Assembly: GCF_042678305.1 (NCBI RefSeq)
Contig: NZ_JBHUDT010000001.1
DNA from: Gelatiniphilus marinus
GTDB lineage: Bacteria > Bacteroidota > Bacteroidia > Flavobacteriales > Flavobacteriaceae
Length of the DNA stretch: 64,000 bases
Reading direction: 5' to 3' (one strand)
Shown one piece after another: positions 7,542-16,454 of the stretch (positions are counted from its first letter, which is position 1; each line of letters starts with the position of its first letter). The notes under the pieces were generated by a model that was given only the letters and a program-made list of their open reading frames with translations, was not told the origin of the DNA and did no database searches. The position numbers and the translations under genes were made by a program.

Positions 7542-8852
7542 ATGGGAACATTTAAAATTGAAGGTGGGCACCAATTAAAAGGAAGCATTCGCCCGCAAGG
7601 TGCAAAAAACGAAGCCTTGCAAATTTTATGCGCCGTATTATTAACTCCAGAACGCATTACCATACATAACATTCCAGATATAGTAGATGTTAACAAACTA
7701 ATTAGTTTATTAAAAAAACTAGGTGTTAAAGTTGAAAAAATATCACATGGAACTTACGCATTTCAAGCCGATACCGTTAATTTAAAATATCTGGAATCGC
7801 CTGAATTTAAAGAAGACGGAAAAGGACTTAGAGGCTCTATAATGATAGTTGGCCCTTTATTAGCACGCTTTGGCAAAGGTTACATACCAAAACCCGGAGG
7901 CGACAAAATAGGCAGACGACGCTTAGACACCCATTTTGAAGGCTTAATTAAACTAGGAGCAACATTTAAATATAGTAAAGAAGACCAGTTTTATGGTGTT
8001 GAAGCCAATACCCTAAAAGGCACTTACATGTTGCTTGAAGAAGCCTCGGTTACCGGAACGGCAAATATTGTTATGGCTGCTGTTTTAGCCGAAGGGCAAA
8101 CCACAATTTACAACGCCGCTTGCGAACCTTATTTACAACAACTTTGTAAAATGCTGAATCGTATGGGTGCTAAAATTAGTGGCGTAGGCTCTAATATGCT
8201 GGTTATTGATGGCGTTGAAAGTTTAGGCGGCACCGAGCACACGATGCTTCCAGATATGATTGAAATTGGAAGTTGGATTGGTTTAGCGGCCATGACAAAA
8301 AGCGAGCTAACCATTACCAATGTAAGCTGGAACGATTTAGGTGTAATACCAAATGTTTTTAGAAAATTAGGTATAACCGTAGAACGACAAGGTGATAATA
8401 TTTATATTCCTGCGCATACTAATGGTTACGAAATACAAAACTATATAGATGGTTCTATTTTAACCATTTCTGATGCGCCATGGCCAGGGTTTACACCAGA
8501 TTTATTAAGTATTATACTGGTTGTTGCCACACAAGCCAGAGGCAGTGTTTTGGTGCATCAAAAAATGTTTGAAAGCCGTTTGTTTTTTGTTGATAAACTG
8601 ATTGATATGGGAGCTAAAATAATTCTTTGCGACCCACATCGTGCTACGGTTATTGGGCACGATTTTAAATCGACTTTAAAAGCCACTACCATGACATCGC
8701 CAGATATTCGCGCCGGCGTTTCCTTGCTAATTGCGGCCTTGTCTGCTAAAGGCACATCGACTATTATGAATATTGAGCAGATAGACAGAGGCTACGAAAA
8801 CATAGATGAACGTTTACGTGCCATTGGTGCACATATTGAAAGGTTTGAATAA
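7542..8852 (+). CDS. murA: UDP-N-acetylglucosamine 1-carboxyvinyltransferase
   Basis: First committed step of peptidoglycan synthesis: transfer of enolpyruvate from PEP to UDP-GlcNAc. 436 residues, normal length. The N-terminal block has GSIRPQGAKNEALQ with the conserved K-N pair. The active-site loop reads PKPGGDKIGRRRLD: where E. coli has the fosfomycin-reactive Cys115, this protein has Asp (D121). Asp at this site is known to give intrinsic fosfomycin insensitivity in other bacteria. It follows the DUF4290 gene closely in a likely operon and ends convergent with a lipoprotein gene. Confidence 0.95.
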   Translation: MGTFKIEGGHQLKGSIRPQGAKNEALQILCAVLLTPERITIHNIPDIVDVNKLISLLKKLGVKVEKISHGTYAFQADTVNLKYLESPEFKEDGKGLRGSIMIVGPLLARFGKGYIPKPGGDKIGRRRLDTHFEGLIKLGATFKYSKEDQFYGVEANTLKGTYMLLEEASVTGTANIVMAAVLAEGQTTIYNAACEPYLQQLCKMLNRMGAKISGVGSNMLVIDGVESLGGTEHTMLPDMIEIGSWIGLAAMTKSELTITNVSWNDLGVIPNVFRKLGITVERQGDNIYIPAHTNGYEIQNYIDGSILTISDAPWPGFTPDLLSIILVVATQARGSVLVHQKMFESRLFFVDKLIDMGAKIILCDPHRATVIGHDFKSTLKATTMTSPDIRAGVSLLIAALSAKGTSTIMNIEQIDRGYENIDERLRAIGAHIERFE

Positions 8853-8895
8853 TCTGGTTTTAATAATACATTTATACTATTTTGTAGATTAAAAA

Positions 8896-9567
8896 TTAAT
8901 TAAAAATACTTTCTTTATTTGTGCTATCTTCCAATAGTTTATGATTGATAAGCTGCTGTTCTTCTAAAACTACAATAACAAGTCTTACATAATGGTTTAC
9001 GGTTTCTATTATTGATTCTGGATCTATAATATCTATATAGCCCTTCCAAATTAATGTTCTATCTTTTGTGGGGCAAATACAGTACATAGAAGTTTCTGCA
9101 TGATATACTGTAAACTCATTATAGTAATCTGGGTTGTAGTAAGCGTCTTGATATTTTAAATAATCTTCTCTAAACTTTATGTGGGTATTCTTATCTTCTT
9201 CATAATTTTCCCTGTAAAGAATTTTATCTTCAACACCAATAACTTTTGTAAATAAAAGAGTATCGAATCCATCAAGTAAAAGATTGTTTTCTAGTTGTTT
9301 TAATTCTTCATCTGTCTTTTTTTCTGTAGTAAATGATGGTTCAAAAAGCTCTAAACTCATTACCGCTTCTATACCTCTAGATTGGTATTCTGCTTTTAGT
9401 TGTTTTTCAAATTGCTGTCTCGCTTCTAGGTTTGTTGTCATGCCTACAATTAAAACTTTGTTGGGGTTATAAGTAACAAAGTCTGGATTTTTCCAGTTTT
9501 CTACCAATTGTGTTGTTGAGCAACTTGTTACTGCAAAGTAAATGGCTAATATTTTTAAATATTTCAT
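8896..9567 (-). CDS. Predicted lipoprotein of unknown function
   Basis: 223 residues. The N terminus MKYLKILAIYFAVTSCS is a lipoprotein signal peptide with a lipobox cysteine at residue 16, so the mature protein is probably anchored to the outer membrane. The body has alpha/beta character (NKVLIVGMTTNLEARQQFE, then FDTLLFTKVIGVE), somewhat like DUF4136-type lipoproteins, but I do not assign a family. It is the leftmost gene of the stress island. No TGATNNNNATCA site is found in its 99-bp upstream gap. Confidence 0.6.
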   Translation of the reverse strand: MKYLKILAIYFAVTSCSTTQLVENWKNPDFVTYNPNKVLIVGMTTNLEARQQFEKQLKAEYQSRGIEAVMSLELFEPSFTTEKKTDEELKQLENNLLLDGFDTLLFTKVIGVEDKILYRENYEEDKNTHIKFREDYLKYQDAYYNPDYYNEFTVYHAETSMYCICPTKDRTLIWKGYIDIIDPESIIETVNHYVRLVIVVLEEQQLINHKLLEDSTNKESIFN

Positions 9568-9666
9568 CTGAGTATATTTAATTTTTTAAATAGGTATGTG
9601 CAACATCCATTTACCCACTGTAATTAGGTATCAAGTTTTAGTTATAGATGTTTCATTTTAATCATT

Positions 9667-10113
9667 TTATTCAAGCAATCGGTTTTGTTTTTCTTCTTTA
9701 ATAATGCCTTTTATTAACGAAAAAAGTTGTGTTTTTAAGCTTCTGTATTTAATAAAAAAATCTCCAACTTGAGATTTAAGTTTTATATGCGCTGCTCTAT
9801 AGGCGTTTTCTTCTTGTATTTGGTTTATGCCATCTACCATAATCTGCAGAGTTTTTTCGTGCTTTACAATGCTATCGATTAATATATGGGTTTCTTTTTG
9901 TAATCTGTTTAATTGCCGGACAATGGTTTTACTTTTAGCAAAATGTTTGGAGTCTATAAGCTTTAGGGTGTAAGATTTAACCAAATCGTCTAAAAATTGC
10001 TGTTCGTCTTTTACAAACCTGAGCTGAGATAACCATTTAATAGAATTGCTATGCATGGTTTCTGCACTAAACCAAGCTTGGTAATGTTTTACTTTTATGG
10101 CTTTTGATTCCAT
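9667..10113 (-). CDS. Small helical protein, unknown function
   Basis: 148 residues, nearly all helical with heptad-like spacing (FLDDLVKSYTLKLI, then KTIVRQLNRLQKE), and no signal peptide or membrane segment. It resembles in composition and layout the 137-residue protein encoded at 10956-11369; the two flank hsp20. I do not recognise a family. Its upstream region is occupied by a 163-bp element with inverted-repeat ends, which may have displaced or disrupted the original promoter. Confidence 0.55.
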   Translation of the reverse strand: MESKAIKVKHYQAWFSAETMHSNSIKWLSQLRFVKDEQQFLDDLVKSYTLKLIDSKHFAKSKTIVRQLNRLQKETHILIDSIVKHEKTLQIMVDGINQIQEENAYRAAHIKLKSQVGDFFIKYRSLKTQLFSLIKGIIKEEKQNRLLE

Positions 10114-10140
10114 TTGTGCTTATTTGAAATTAAAAAAAGA

Positions 10141-10303
10141 GGCTGTCTAAATAACCAATATTATGCTTTCTCTTGATGAATAGCGTTGAAACCTATATTG
10201 TTTTCCGGAAGCTTAAACAATTAAATAGAGTTGTGTTAAGCGTTCGAGAAAGCTTGCTAAGGGAAGTACACTGTGCCATATTGGATGAGTTTTTTAGACA
10301 GCC
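10141..10303. mobile_element. MITE-like element or IS remnant with 11-bp terminal inverted repeats
   Basis: GGCTGTCTAAA (10141-10151) and TTTAGACAGCC (10293-10303) are perfect inverted ends of a 163-bp non-coding segment. The interior has no transposase frame. GGCTGTCT ends are typical of several IS families, so this is probably a non-autonomous derivative. I see no clear target-site duplication. It sits between hsp20's 3' end and the upstream side of the helical protein gene. Confidence 0.6.
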
Positions 10304-10314
10304 CTAGAAACAGG

Positions 10315-10833
10315 TTAACTAACTTGAATCACTTTTTTGGGTGCCTCTTTATCAGTTAGCGGTTCTTGCTTTAACAGCTTTACTTTTAAGATTCCGTTTT
10401 TGTAAGTAGCCTTAATATCTTGCTCTAAATCTACAGAAGGCGGAAGCAAGAGCGATCTTTTAAAGGATTTGTAACTAAATTCCTTTCGGGAAAAGTCGTC
10501 CTCGTTTTGCTGGTCTTCTTCTTGTTTCTCACCACAAACCTGAAGCAAGTCTCCATCAATGGTAACCTCAAAATCTTCTTTGTTAAAACCTGGAGCTGCA
10601 AATTCGATTTCAAAATGTTCTTTTTGTTCTTTAACATTCATTGCCGGCATTAAACTGTCATCTTCAAAAAAATCATCATTGAACATGTCATCGAATCCTA
10701 CAAGGTTATTTAGGTCCCGATTAAAAAACCGGCTTTCCCACGGTCTTAATAAATTGTTGCTCCATGGGGTTAACAATCTGTTTTCGAAGGGAGATAATAC
10801 ACTTCTTTTTTTGCGTTTTAATAGTGTTGACAT
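10315..10833 (-). CDS. Small heat shock protein (Hsp20 / alpha-crystallin)
   Basis: An ATP-independent holdase that keeps unfolding proteins soluble. 172 residues: a variable N-terminal region with duplicated NRLLTPWSNNLLRPW-like segments, then the alpha-crystallin domain (about residues 60-150: FEIEFAAPGFNKEDFEVTI, and TYKNGILKVKL), then a short tail with a VIQV motif of the I-x-I type used in oligomer assembly. The promoter carries a perfect TGATATATATCA site 70 bp upstream of the start, which makes it a member of the island regulon. Confidence 0.93.
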   Translation of the reverse strand: MSTLLKRKKRSVLSPFENRLLTPWSNNLLRPWESRFFNRDLNNLVGFDDMFNDDFFEDDSLMPAMNVKEQKEHFEIEFAAPGFNKEDFEVTIDGDLLQVCGEKQEEDQQNEDDFSRKEFSYKSFKRSLLLPPSVDLEQDIKATYKNGILKVKLLKQEPLTDKEAPKKVIQVS

Positions 10834-10871
10834 GGTACTAAATATTTTAGGTTAAACTTTTAATAACAGTA

Positions 10872-10914
10872 CTAATATAGTTGCAATAACAAACCTTTAC
10901 AATGATATATATCA
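10872..10914 (-). promoter_or_regulatory. Regulon box B1 and promoter of hsp20
   Basis: Box TGATATATATCA at 10903-10914 (perfect palindrome), 23-bp spacer, then TATATTAG at 10879-10872 on the minus strand. The box centre is about 42 bp before the predicted start near 10866. Confidence 0.75.
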
Positions 10915-10955
10915 GTTAGTTAACATTGGTTTTACCTGTTTTAAGACTACTGTTT

Positions 10956-11369
10956 TTAATTAATAACAACACTTTCTAGATATTGGAACAATCTAAATTT
11001 AAAGTCGGAAATTTTAGTTTTAAAGTTGAATATGCTAAGCTCTAAATCGTCATGTTTTTTAATAAATAAATTGTTAAAAGGCAAATCTTTATATTTCATC
11101 TTTTTAATTTGGTTTGCATGCAAAAGTAATTGAGTTAGCAGCTCCTTATTATTTTCATTTAAAGTATGTATTTCTCTTTTATAGTTAACAAGCGTTTCAT
11201 ATAAATTGATTTCTTTAGTTTTATAAATGGGCTTACTAAGTAAAGATTTAAAAAAATTCAACTCAAATTTTAAATATTCAAGACTGGTTTTAGCTCTCAA
11301 TATATAGTACTGCAATTCTTCAATAGATTTAGTACGATTAAAGCTTGTATATGGCTGTAGTGTTTTCAT
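10956..11369 (-). CDS. Small helical protein, unknown function
   Basis: 137 residues, strongly helical, with repeated L/I/F at heptad positions (LEYLKFELNFFKSLLSK, and ELLTQLLLHANQIKK). No signal peptide or known motif. It is the last gene of a run on the minus strand after the ATP-cone and beta-CASP genes (21-bp gap to the latter) and lies just upstream of the hsp20 promoter. It may be a distant paralogue of the 148-residue protein at 9667-10113. The product cannot be named. Confidence 0.6.
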   Translation of the reverse strand: MKTLQPYTSFNRTKSIEELQYYILRAKTSLEYLKFELNFFKSLLSKPIYKTKEINLYETLVNYKREIHTLNENNKELLTQLLLHANQIKKMKYKDLPFNNLFIKKHDDLELSIFNFKTKISDFKFRLFQYLESVVIN

Positions 11370-11390
11370 TTATTTGCGATATTAAAAAAA

Positions 11391-12764
11391 TTATAGCCTT
11401 ACTTTTTCAACATCTGAGAGTTTTGGTATTTTAACCTGCCAACCATAGGTGTCTTGTATTTTAACCCGAAAAGCATCTAGTGCTGTGGCTTCGCCGTGAA
11501 TTAAAAATACCTGCTCAGGTATGTTTTTAATATGGCTCAACCAATTTATTAAATCGTTTTGATCGGCATGAGCCGATAAACTTTCTACACAAACAATGTT
11601 GGCCTTAACAGGATGGTATTTACCAAAAAAGCGTATTTCGTGCGCACCGTCTTTTAGCTGTCTGCCTCTGGTACCTTCGGCTTGATAGCCCACCAACAAT
11701 ACTGTTGTAGATGCTTCATCTATAAGTTGTTGTAAATAAGTAAGTACGCGCCCACCAGTTACCATGCCACTGCCTGCTATGATTATTTTAGAGCGTTTAT
11801 CGTCTATGGTTTCCCAGGTTTCTTTATAAGATTGGATAATATTTATATGGTTGCACATGGCATTATAGTCTGCCATTGGTAATTTGTGCCATTTAGGAAA
11901 ACGTTTAAAAACCTCTAAAACGTTGTTCCCCATGGGGCTATCTATAAAAATAGGAATGTTGGGTATGTTGTTAGCTTTGTAAAGTTTCCAGAGTAAATAC
12001 ATGAGTGTTTGCAGGCGCTCTACAGCAAAACTAGGGATGATTAAATTTCCTTTTTTATAGATGGTTTCTTTAATGAGCTTTGTTAAAACATCTTCAATAT
12101 TTTCTTTAGGGTGCAGCTTATTCCCATAAGTACTTTCGATAAACAAAAAGTCTGCCCATTCTGGTTTTTTTGGGTCGTCCAGTAAATAATCGTTAGGCCT
12201 GCCAATATCGCCAGAAAACACGAAACGTTTACCGCTTATATCCATTTCGATAAAAGTGGCTCCAATAATATGCCCGTTATACTTAAACTTGTACGATATA
12301 TTTGCAGATAGCGTTATCCATTTATCGGGCATTTCCGCTTTAAACAACCCTATGGTTTTTTCTGCTTCAAATTTGGTGTAAAAAGCCAAGGCAGGTTGGT
12401 GCTTGGTGTATTTTTCCTGATTTGCTTTTTTGGCTTCCTCTTCGTGTATTTTGGCACTGTCTCTTAATATAATTTCGGCAATTGCCAAAGTGGGTGCAGT
12501 TCCTATAATTTTACCTTTAAAGCCTTGTTTTACCAAGCGTGGTAAATACCCAACATGATCTAAATGCCCGTGGGTTAGCAATACCAAATCAATAGCTTCA
12601 ACATCAACAGGCAAATCACTCCAATTAAGTGCCCTTAATTCCTTTAAACCCTGAAACATGCCACAATCTATCAAGATGTTTTTTTCTGAAGTTTCCAAAA
12701 GAAATTTTGAGCCCGTAACTACACCAGCTGCTCCTAAAAAATTGATTTTCATAAAATTACCCAT
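11391..12764 (-). CDS. Beta-CASP metallo-beta-lactamase nuclease (CPSF/RNase J-like)
   Basis: 457 residues. The metallo-beta-lactamase core has HGHLDH (zinc-binding motif 2), FSGDIG (motif 4 aspartate) and a late SAHADQ histidine. The beta-CASP insert and RMMBL C-terminal domain (SGMVTGGRVLTYLQQ, then FLIHGEATALDAF) match the YSH1/CPSF-73-like exonucleases. It probably degrades or processes RNA in the cytosol. MKINFLGAAG at residue 5 may be the true start. The start is 5 bp after the stop of the ATP-cone gene, so the two are translated together. Confidence 0.87.
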   Translation of the reverse strand: MGNFMKINFLGAAGVVTGSKFLLETSEKNILIDCGMFQGLKELRALNWSDLPVDVEAIDLVLLTHGHLDHVGYLPRLVKQGFKGKIIGTAPTLAIAEIILRDSAKIHEEEAKKANQEKYTKHQPALAFYTKFEAEKTIGLFKAEMPDKWITLSANISYKFKYNGHIIGATFIEMDISGKRFVFSGDIGRPNDYLLDDPKKPEWADFLFIESTYGNKLHPKENIEDVLTKLIKETIYKKGNLIIPSFAVERLQTLMYLLWKLYKANNIPNIPIFIDSPMGNNVLEVFKRFPKWHKLPMADYNAMCNHINIIQSYKETWETIDDKRSKIIIAGSGMVTGGRVLTYLQQLIDEASTTVLLVGYQAEGTRGRQLKDGAHEIRFFGKYHPVKANIVCVESLSAHADQNDLINWLSHIKNIPEQVFLIHGEATALDAFRVKIQDTYGWQVKIPKLSDVEKVRL

Positions 12765-12769
12765 AGCCT

Positions 12770-13621
12770 TTAATGATTACAAAGCATCTTTATTTCATTC
12801 AATATTTTTTCTTTTCTGGTTTCTGAAACCCCTAAATGATCCAGATAAAACGCATCTCCAATTAATGTTCTGCACAGTACCACATCTCTACTTAACAAAA
12901 ACTGTTTTTCTCTGTTGCTAAGCAATGTGGAGACGGTAATTGGGTACAAGCCCAAACGGTCTATTCGATGTTTTAGGCCATCGTTTTTTGGATAATCCCA
13001 ACTTAGTAAATACAAATTAACACATGTACCGTATTGTATGGCATCCTGGGTAAAACGTGTATTGGTAACCACCCAGCCGTCTGTAAGCACAGAGTTGTTA
13101 TTATTAGATTTAACATTCCAATGGGCTTTTACATCGTTGTAGCGTGCGTGTATATAAAGCGGAATTTTCACATTACAGTTAAGGCCTTCTTGATTATGGA
13201 ATTTACATTCTATTATCGTGGTTTCATTGTTTTTGTGTGCAATAACATCTATTTCGTGCGTTACACATTTGCCTTGTAAAATTTTACCAACTTCGGTTTT
13301 ATAACCCGAGTATTGCAAAATGGCACTTATAAAACGCTCAAAAGGAAAGCCCGTTGGCCCCAGCTCGTAAATGGCTTTTTTAAGTTTGTATTTTGATGCA
13401 AAATGGCTTTTCTTTTTTTTGAGCAATGCAAAGGCTCTGTTGTAGATTTCTTTTGTTGAAATGCCGTGGTACAGCTCGTCCCTAACCTTATCTATTATTT
13501 GATTTATAGTTTTACGATCTGCTCCGGTACGATTTAATGAGGCTTTTAATTTATCTAATGAAAATCTTGCTTTTTCACCCGACGATTTAATAATTTCTAT
13601 AGAAGTTGTATCCATAACCAA
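12770..13621 (-). CDS. ATP-cone domain fused to Mrr-type restriction endonuclease domain
   Basis: 283 residues. The N-terminal ~90 residues are an ATP-cone (IIKSSGEKARFSLDKLKASL, then KEIYNRAFALL), the nucleotide-sensing domain also found in ribonucleotide reductase. The next ~120 residues hold a PD-(D/E)xK nuclease core of the Mrr_cat family: EIDVIAHKN followed by TIIECKFHN, giving D...ExK. A methionine at residue 3 could be the start. It sits between two universal stress genes and the beta-CASP nuclease. A nucleotide-gated nuclease is the simplest reading, but its target is unknown. Confidence 0.78.
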   Translation of the reverse strand: MVMDTTSIEIIKSSGEKARFSLDKLKASLNRTGADRKTINQIIDKVRDELYHGISTKEIYNRAFALLKKKKSHFASKYKLKKAIYELGPTGFPFERFISAILQYSGYKTEVGKILQGKCVTHEIDVIAHKNNETTIIECKFHNQEGLNCNVKIPLYIHARYNDVKAHWNVKSNNNNSVLTDGWVVTNTRFTQDAIQYGTCVNLYLLSWDYPKNDGLKHRIDRLGLYPITVSTLLSNREKQFLLSRDVVLCRTLIGDAFYLDHLGVSETRKEKILNEIKMLCNH

Positions 13622-13688
13622 TAAGGTAATATTTAAAGTTTTAAAGCATTAATGCAATGCAAAAAGTTAAAAAGTACAGTACCTTGGT

Positions 13689-14519
13689 TTACTCTGGTAT
13701 AACCAAAAATGGCACTAAAGGCTTAAACCCTATTTTTTTTATTATGGGTTCCTTCACTATATTTTCAATAAAACTATGCTTGTAATTTACCATAGCCAGA
13801 ATGTTTATGTTCAATTCTTCTATAAAATCATTAATTTCTGCTGTTTTTTTATCGTACTTGGGCATCCAATGCAAACTATACTTGTTATTGTTTAAGTAGC
13901 TTTGCAGCATCATCTGGTTGAATTGTTGTATCTCGCTTAGCTCTTCGTTTTCATTAATATGTAATATTCTAATTTTAGAGTTGTATAAATCTGCCATTTG
14001 CGTTAGGGGCTTTATCTCATTAGAGCCATAAAAACGGTTGTAATCTGTTGGAAAGGCAATTTGCTTTGGAGCAACAAAATCGTAATCTTCTGGTATAACC
14101 AATACGGGGCAGTTAGCAAAACGGGAAATAACGCGCACGGTATTGCTGCCAAAGAAAAACCCTTTTGCTCCGGTAACACCTTTGGTACCCATTATTACAA
14201 GGCTAATGTCGTGGTTAATAACTGCATTGTTAATGGCTTTATCCAAATCGTTAATACTTAAAATAATTTTAAAATCGTGGTTTGGGTTGCCATTGCTTTC
14301 TTGAGCCAATTGTTTTAAATTTAGCAACTCTTTTTTGGCTTCTTCTTGGCTTGTTTTTAATAAACTTTTAGAAATTTTAGAGCGCATAGCCACACTTATA
14401 GCTACCGAGTTTAATAAATAAAACGTACATTCTTCGTGGGCATAAAGTTTTAAAGCATATACAATGGCGCTCCATGAATTGTCTGAAAAATCTGTTGGAA
14501 GTAAAATATTATGTTTCAT
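13689..14519 (-). CDS. Universal stress protein, tandem Usp domains
   Basis: 276 residues, two Usp domains (about 1-145 and 150-276). Domain 1 has the ATP-binding signature G-2x-G-9x-G-S as MGTKGVTGAKGFFFGSN; domain 2 lacks it. Such proteins support survival under starvation, low oxygen or oxidative stress. The start overlaps the stop of the next Usp gene by 11 bp, so it is the third of three co-transcribed Usp genes whose regulon box lies at 16300. The ATP-cone gene follows 67 bp later. Confidence 0.88.
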   Translation of the reverse strand: MKHNILLPTDFSDNSWSAIVYALKLYAHEECTFYLLNSVAISVAMRSKISKSLLKTSQEEAKKELLNLKQLAQESNGNPNHDFKIILSINDLDKAINNAVINHDISLVIMGTKGVTGAKGFFFGSNTVRVISRFANCPVLVIPEDYDFVAPKQIAFPTDYNRFYGSNEIKPLTQMADLYNSKIRILHINENEELSEIQQFNQMMLQSYLNNNKYSLHWMPKYDKKTAEINDFIEELNINILAMVNYKHSFIENIVKEPIIKKIGFKPLVPFLVIPE

Positions 14520-15375
14520 TTGTTGTTTTTTTAAATGGATTTGCAGGAATTACCAAAAAAGGGATGTTTAAGTGAAAACCGATTTGGTTAATGGTGTTTT
14601 TAAAAAACAGGTTCTCAAAAAACGAGTGTTTGTTGTTAATCATAACCAACAGGTTAACCCTGTGCTTTAGCTGAAAATTACTTATGGCGTCTGATACTTC
14701 TTGATTGCGTAAATCATGAAACAGATAGGCCTTCTTGTAAAAGTATTTTTCCAGGTTTTTTTTATTTGCTTTTTGGGCTAATGATAAATCTAGGCCATAC
14801 GAAACATGCAAAATATCAATTCTGGTATTGTAAAGCGACATAATATTTAATATGGGCTTAATATGGTGGTCTTTATAATCGATATCGTAATCGGTTGGAA
14901 ACAATATTTCGTGAGGTGGCTCAAAAACAAAACCGTACGGAACTGCAATTATGGGGCATTTTACGTTTTTAAAAGTATGTACGGTATTAGAGCCAAACAA
15001 AATCTCTTTGGCACCCGTAGCGCCTTTTGTACCCATAACCACATAGTCTATATTTTCGTTTTCAACAACTTCTTTAATTTCTGGAATAAGGGTATTAAAA
15101 GCCGCTTTGATCTCTATGGTGTGTTTAGGGTTGTTAAAAGCCTTTATCATTTTAGCCTTAAAATCTTTAAGCTGTTTTAAAGAGGTTTCCCTTACGGCAT
15201 CGGCTAAACCATATTGTGCAGGATTTACCAAAACATATTCTACATGGTATATTATAGGCGTATAAGTGTTTAGCAAAACAAATGTGCAGGTATCATTTTT
15301 AAACAGCTTTAAAGCATAAGTTATGGCATTCCAGGAGTTTCTAGAAAAATCAGTGGGAAGCAGTATTTTTTTCAT
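14509..15375 (-). CDS. Universal stress protein, tandem Usp domains
   Basis: 288 residues with two Usp domains. Domain 1 carries a complete nucleotide-binding loop, MGTKGATGAKEILFGSN, with VVMG before it; domain 2 is degenerate. It is the second gene of the three-Usp run: 24 bp after the stop of the 15400-16248 gene, and overlapping the next gene by 11 bp (ATG inside the coding end), which implies coupled translation. It has no separate regulon box, so it should follow the box at 16300. Confidence 0.88.
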   Translation of the reverse strand: MKKILLPTDFSRNSWNAITYALKLFKNDTCTFVLLNTYTPIIYHVEYVLVNPAQYGLADAVRETSLKQLKDFKAKMIKAFNNPKHTIEIKAAFNTLIPEIKEVVENENIDYVVMGTKGATGAKEILFGSNTVHTFKNVKCPIIAVPYGFVFEPPHEILFPTDYDIDYKDHHIKPILNIMSLYNTRIDILHVSYGLDLSLAQKANKKNLEKYFYKKAYLFHDLRNQEVSDAISNFQLKHRVNLLVMINNKHSFFENLFFKNTINQIGFHLNIPFLVIPANPFKKTTNET

Positions 15376-15399
15376 GGTTTTTAAAATTATAAAGGTTTG

Positions 15400-16248
15400 T
15401 TAATTGCGTCTCATATTCTGTAATGCCAAAAAAGGAATATCAAGATTTAAACTCAGTTCGTCTATGGTAGATTGAAACAGGAAATGCTCTAAAAAAGAAT
15501 GCCTTGTGTTTACCATAACTAGCAAATCTGTTCCGTTCTCTTTAATGTGCTTGTATATGGCATTAATAATATGTTTGCTGTTTTCTATTTTAAAGTTAAT
15601 GTTGTTTTTGCATAACTCCCCTTCTATAAAAGCCTTGTTGTCTTTTTGTCTAAGCGATAGTGTATTGCTTTTAGAAATATAGAGCATATCTATTACCGCC
15701 CGGTAAGGCACTGCAATTTCGCACAGCAATTTTAGCTCGCGTCTTTTATAGGGTATCATATAATCTGTTGGAAACAGAATATGATTTGGCTTAGTGTACC
15801 TATAGTTTTCAGGTATGGCCAAAACTGGGCATTGTACATACTTTAAAACTTGTAGTGTATGGCTACCAAAAGTTAAGTTCCTGTCGTTGGTTTTGCCTCG
15901 GGTTCCCATAACGATTATATCTATATTTTGCTCATCTACAATTTTATTTGCTTCATCTACTAATAAATTGTTTGAGGCTATTATATGGTAGGTATGTCTG
16001 GGGTTATGGGACCTGCCAGCGGTAAGGCTAAGGGTATTTTTTAGTTGTTCTTCAGATTTTTTGCCAATTAGCATGGTAATACGCTCTAGGCTTTCATTGG
16101 CCAACAGCGCTTCATCTGCATAAATATCGTCTTGATAAGCATGCATAAAATAGAACTCGCAAATGTCGTATTTGAATAATGCTACGGCATAGTTAATGGC
16201 ATTTATTGCGTTTTCAGAAAAATCGGTGGGAATCAGTATTTTTCTCAT
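15400..16248 (-). CDS. Universal stress protein, tandem Usp domains
   Basis: 282 residues, two Usp domains. The ATP loop in domain 1 is MGTRGKTNDRNLTFGSH (G-2x-G-9x-G-S). Domain 2 keeps the fold (HILFPTDYMIPYK) but has no complete loop. It is the first gene of the run of three Usp genes, with a perfect TGATAATTATCA box 52 bp upstream and a TAACTTTA -7 element between. Opposite its 5' side lies the largest non-coding gap of the window. Confidence 0.88.
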   Translation of the reverse strand: MRKILIPTDFSENAINAINYAVALFKYDICEFYFMHAYQDDIYADEALLANESLERITMLIGKKSEEQLKNTLSLTAGRSHNPRHTYHIIASNNLLVDEANKIVDEQNIDIIVMGTRGKTNDRNLTFGSHTLQVLKYVQCPVLAIPENYRYTKPNHILFPTDYMIPYKRRELKLLCEIAVPYRAVIDMLYISKSNTLSLRQKDNKAFIEGELCKNNINFKIENSKHIINAIYKHIKENGTDLLVMVNTRHSFLEHFLFQSTIDELSLNLDIPFLALQNMRRN

Positions 16249-16268
16249 GGCTACAAATTATTTACAAC

Positions 16269-16311
16269 TAAAGTTAAATACTATTTTAGGCCGGTGCAAT
16301 GATAATTATCA
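16269..16311 (-). promoter_or_regulatory. Regulon box B2 and promoter of the three-Usp operon
   Basis: Box TGATAATTATCA at 16300-16311 (perfect palindrome), 23-bp spacer, then TAACTTTA at 16276-16269 on the minus strand, about 20 bases before the Usp start codon at 16248. Confidence 0.78.
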
Positions 16312-16454
16312 GCTAATAAAAAAATTAAAACATAAAGTTTAGAGCCCTCGGCATTACATTTATGCAAACAAAAAAAGGGATTGTTTTTTTTAAACGCTCC
16401 CTTTTTTCTCACATTAGAATATATGCGAATCAATTAATAGCCATTAAATTAAAC

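Noticed and set aside
14000..14010. GCGTTAGGGG inside a Usp gene, similar to one end of the extragenic repeat
   Set aside because: Only the end motif matches; it is within conserved coding sequence and no further similarity follows.
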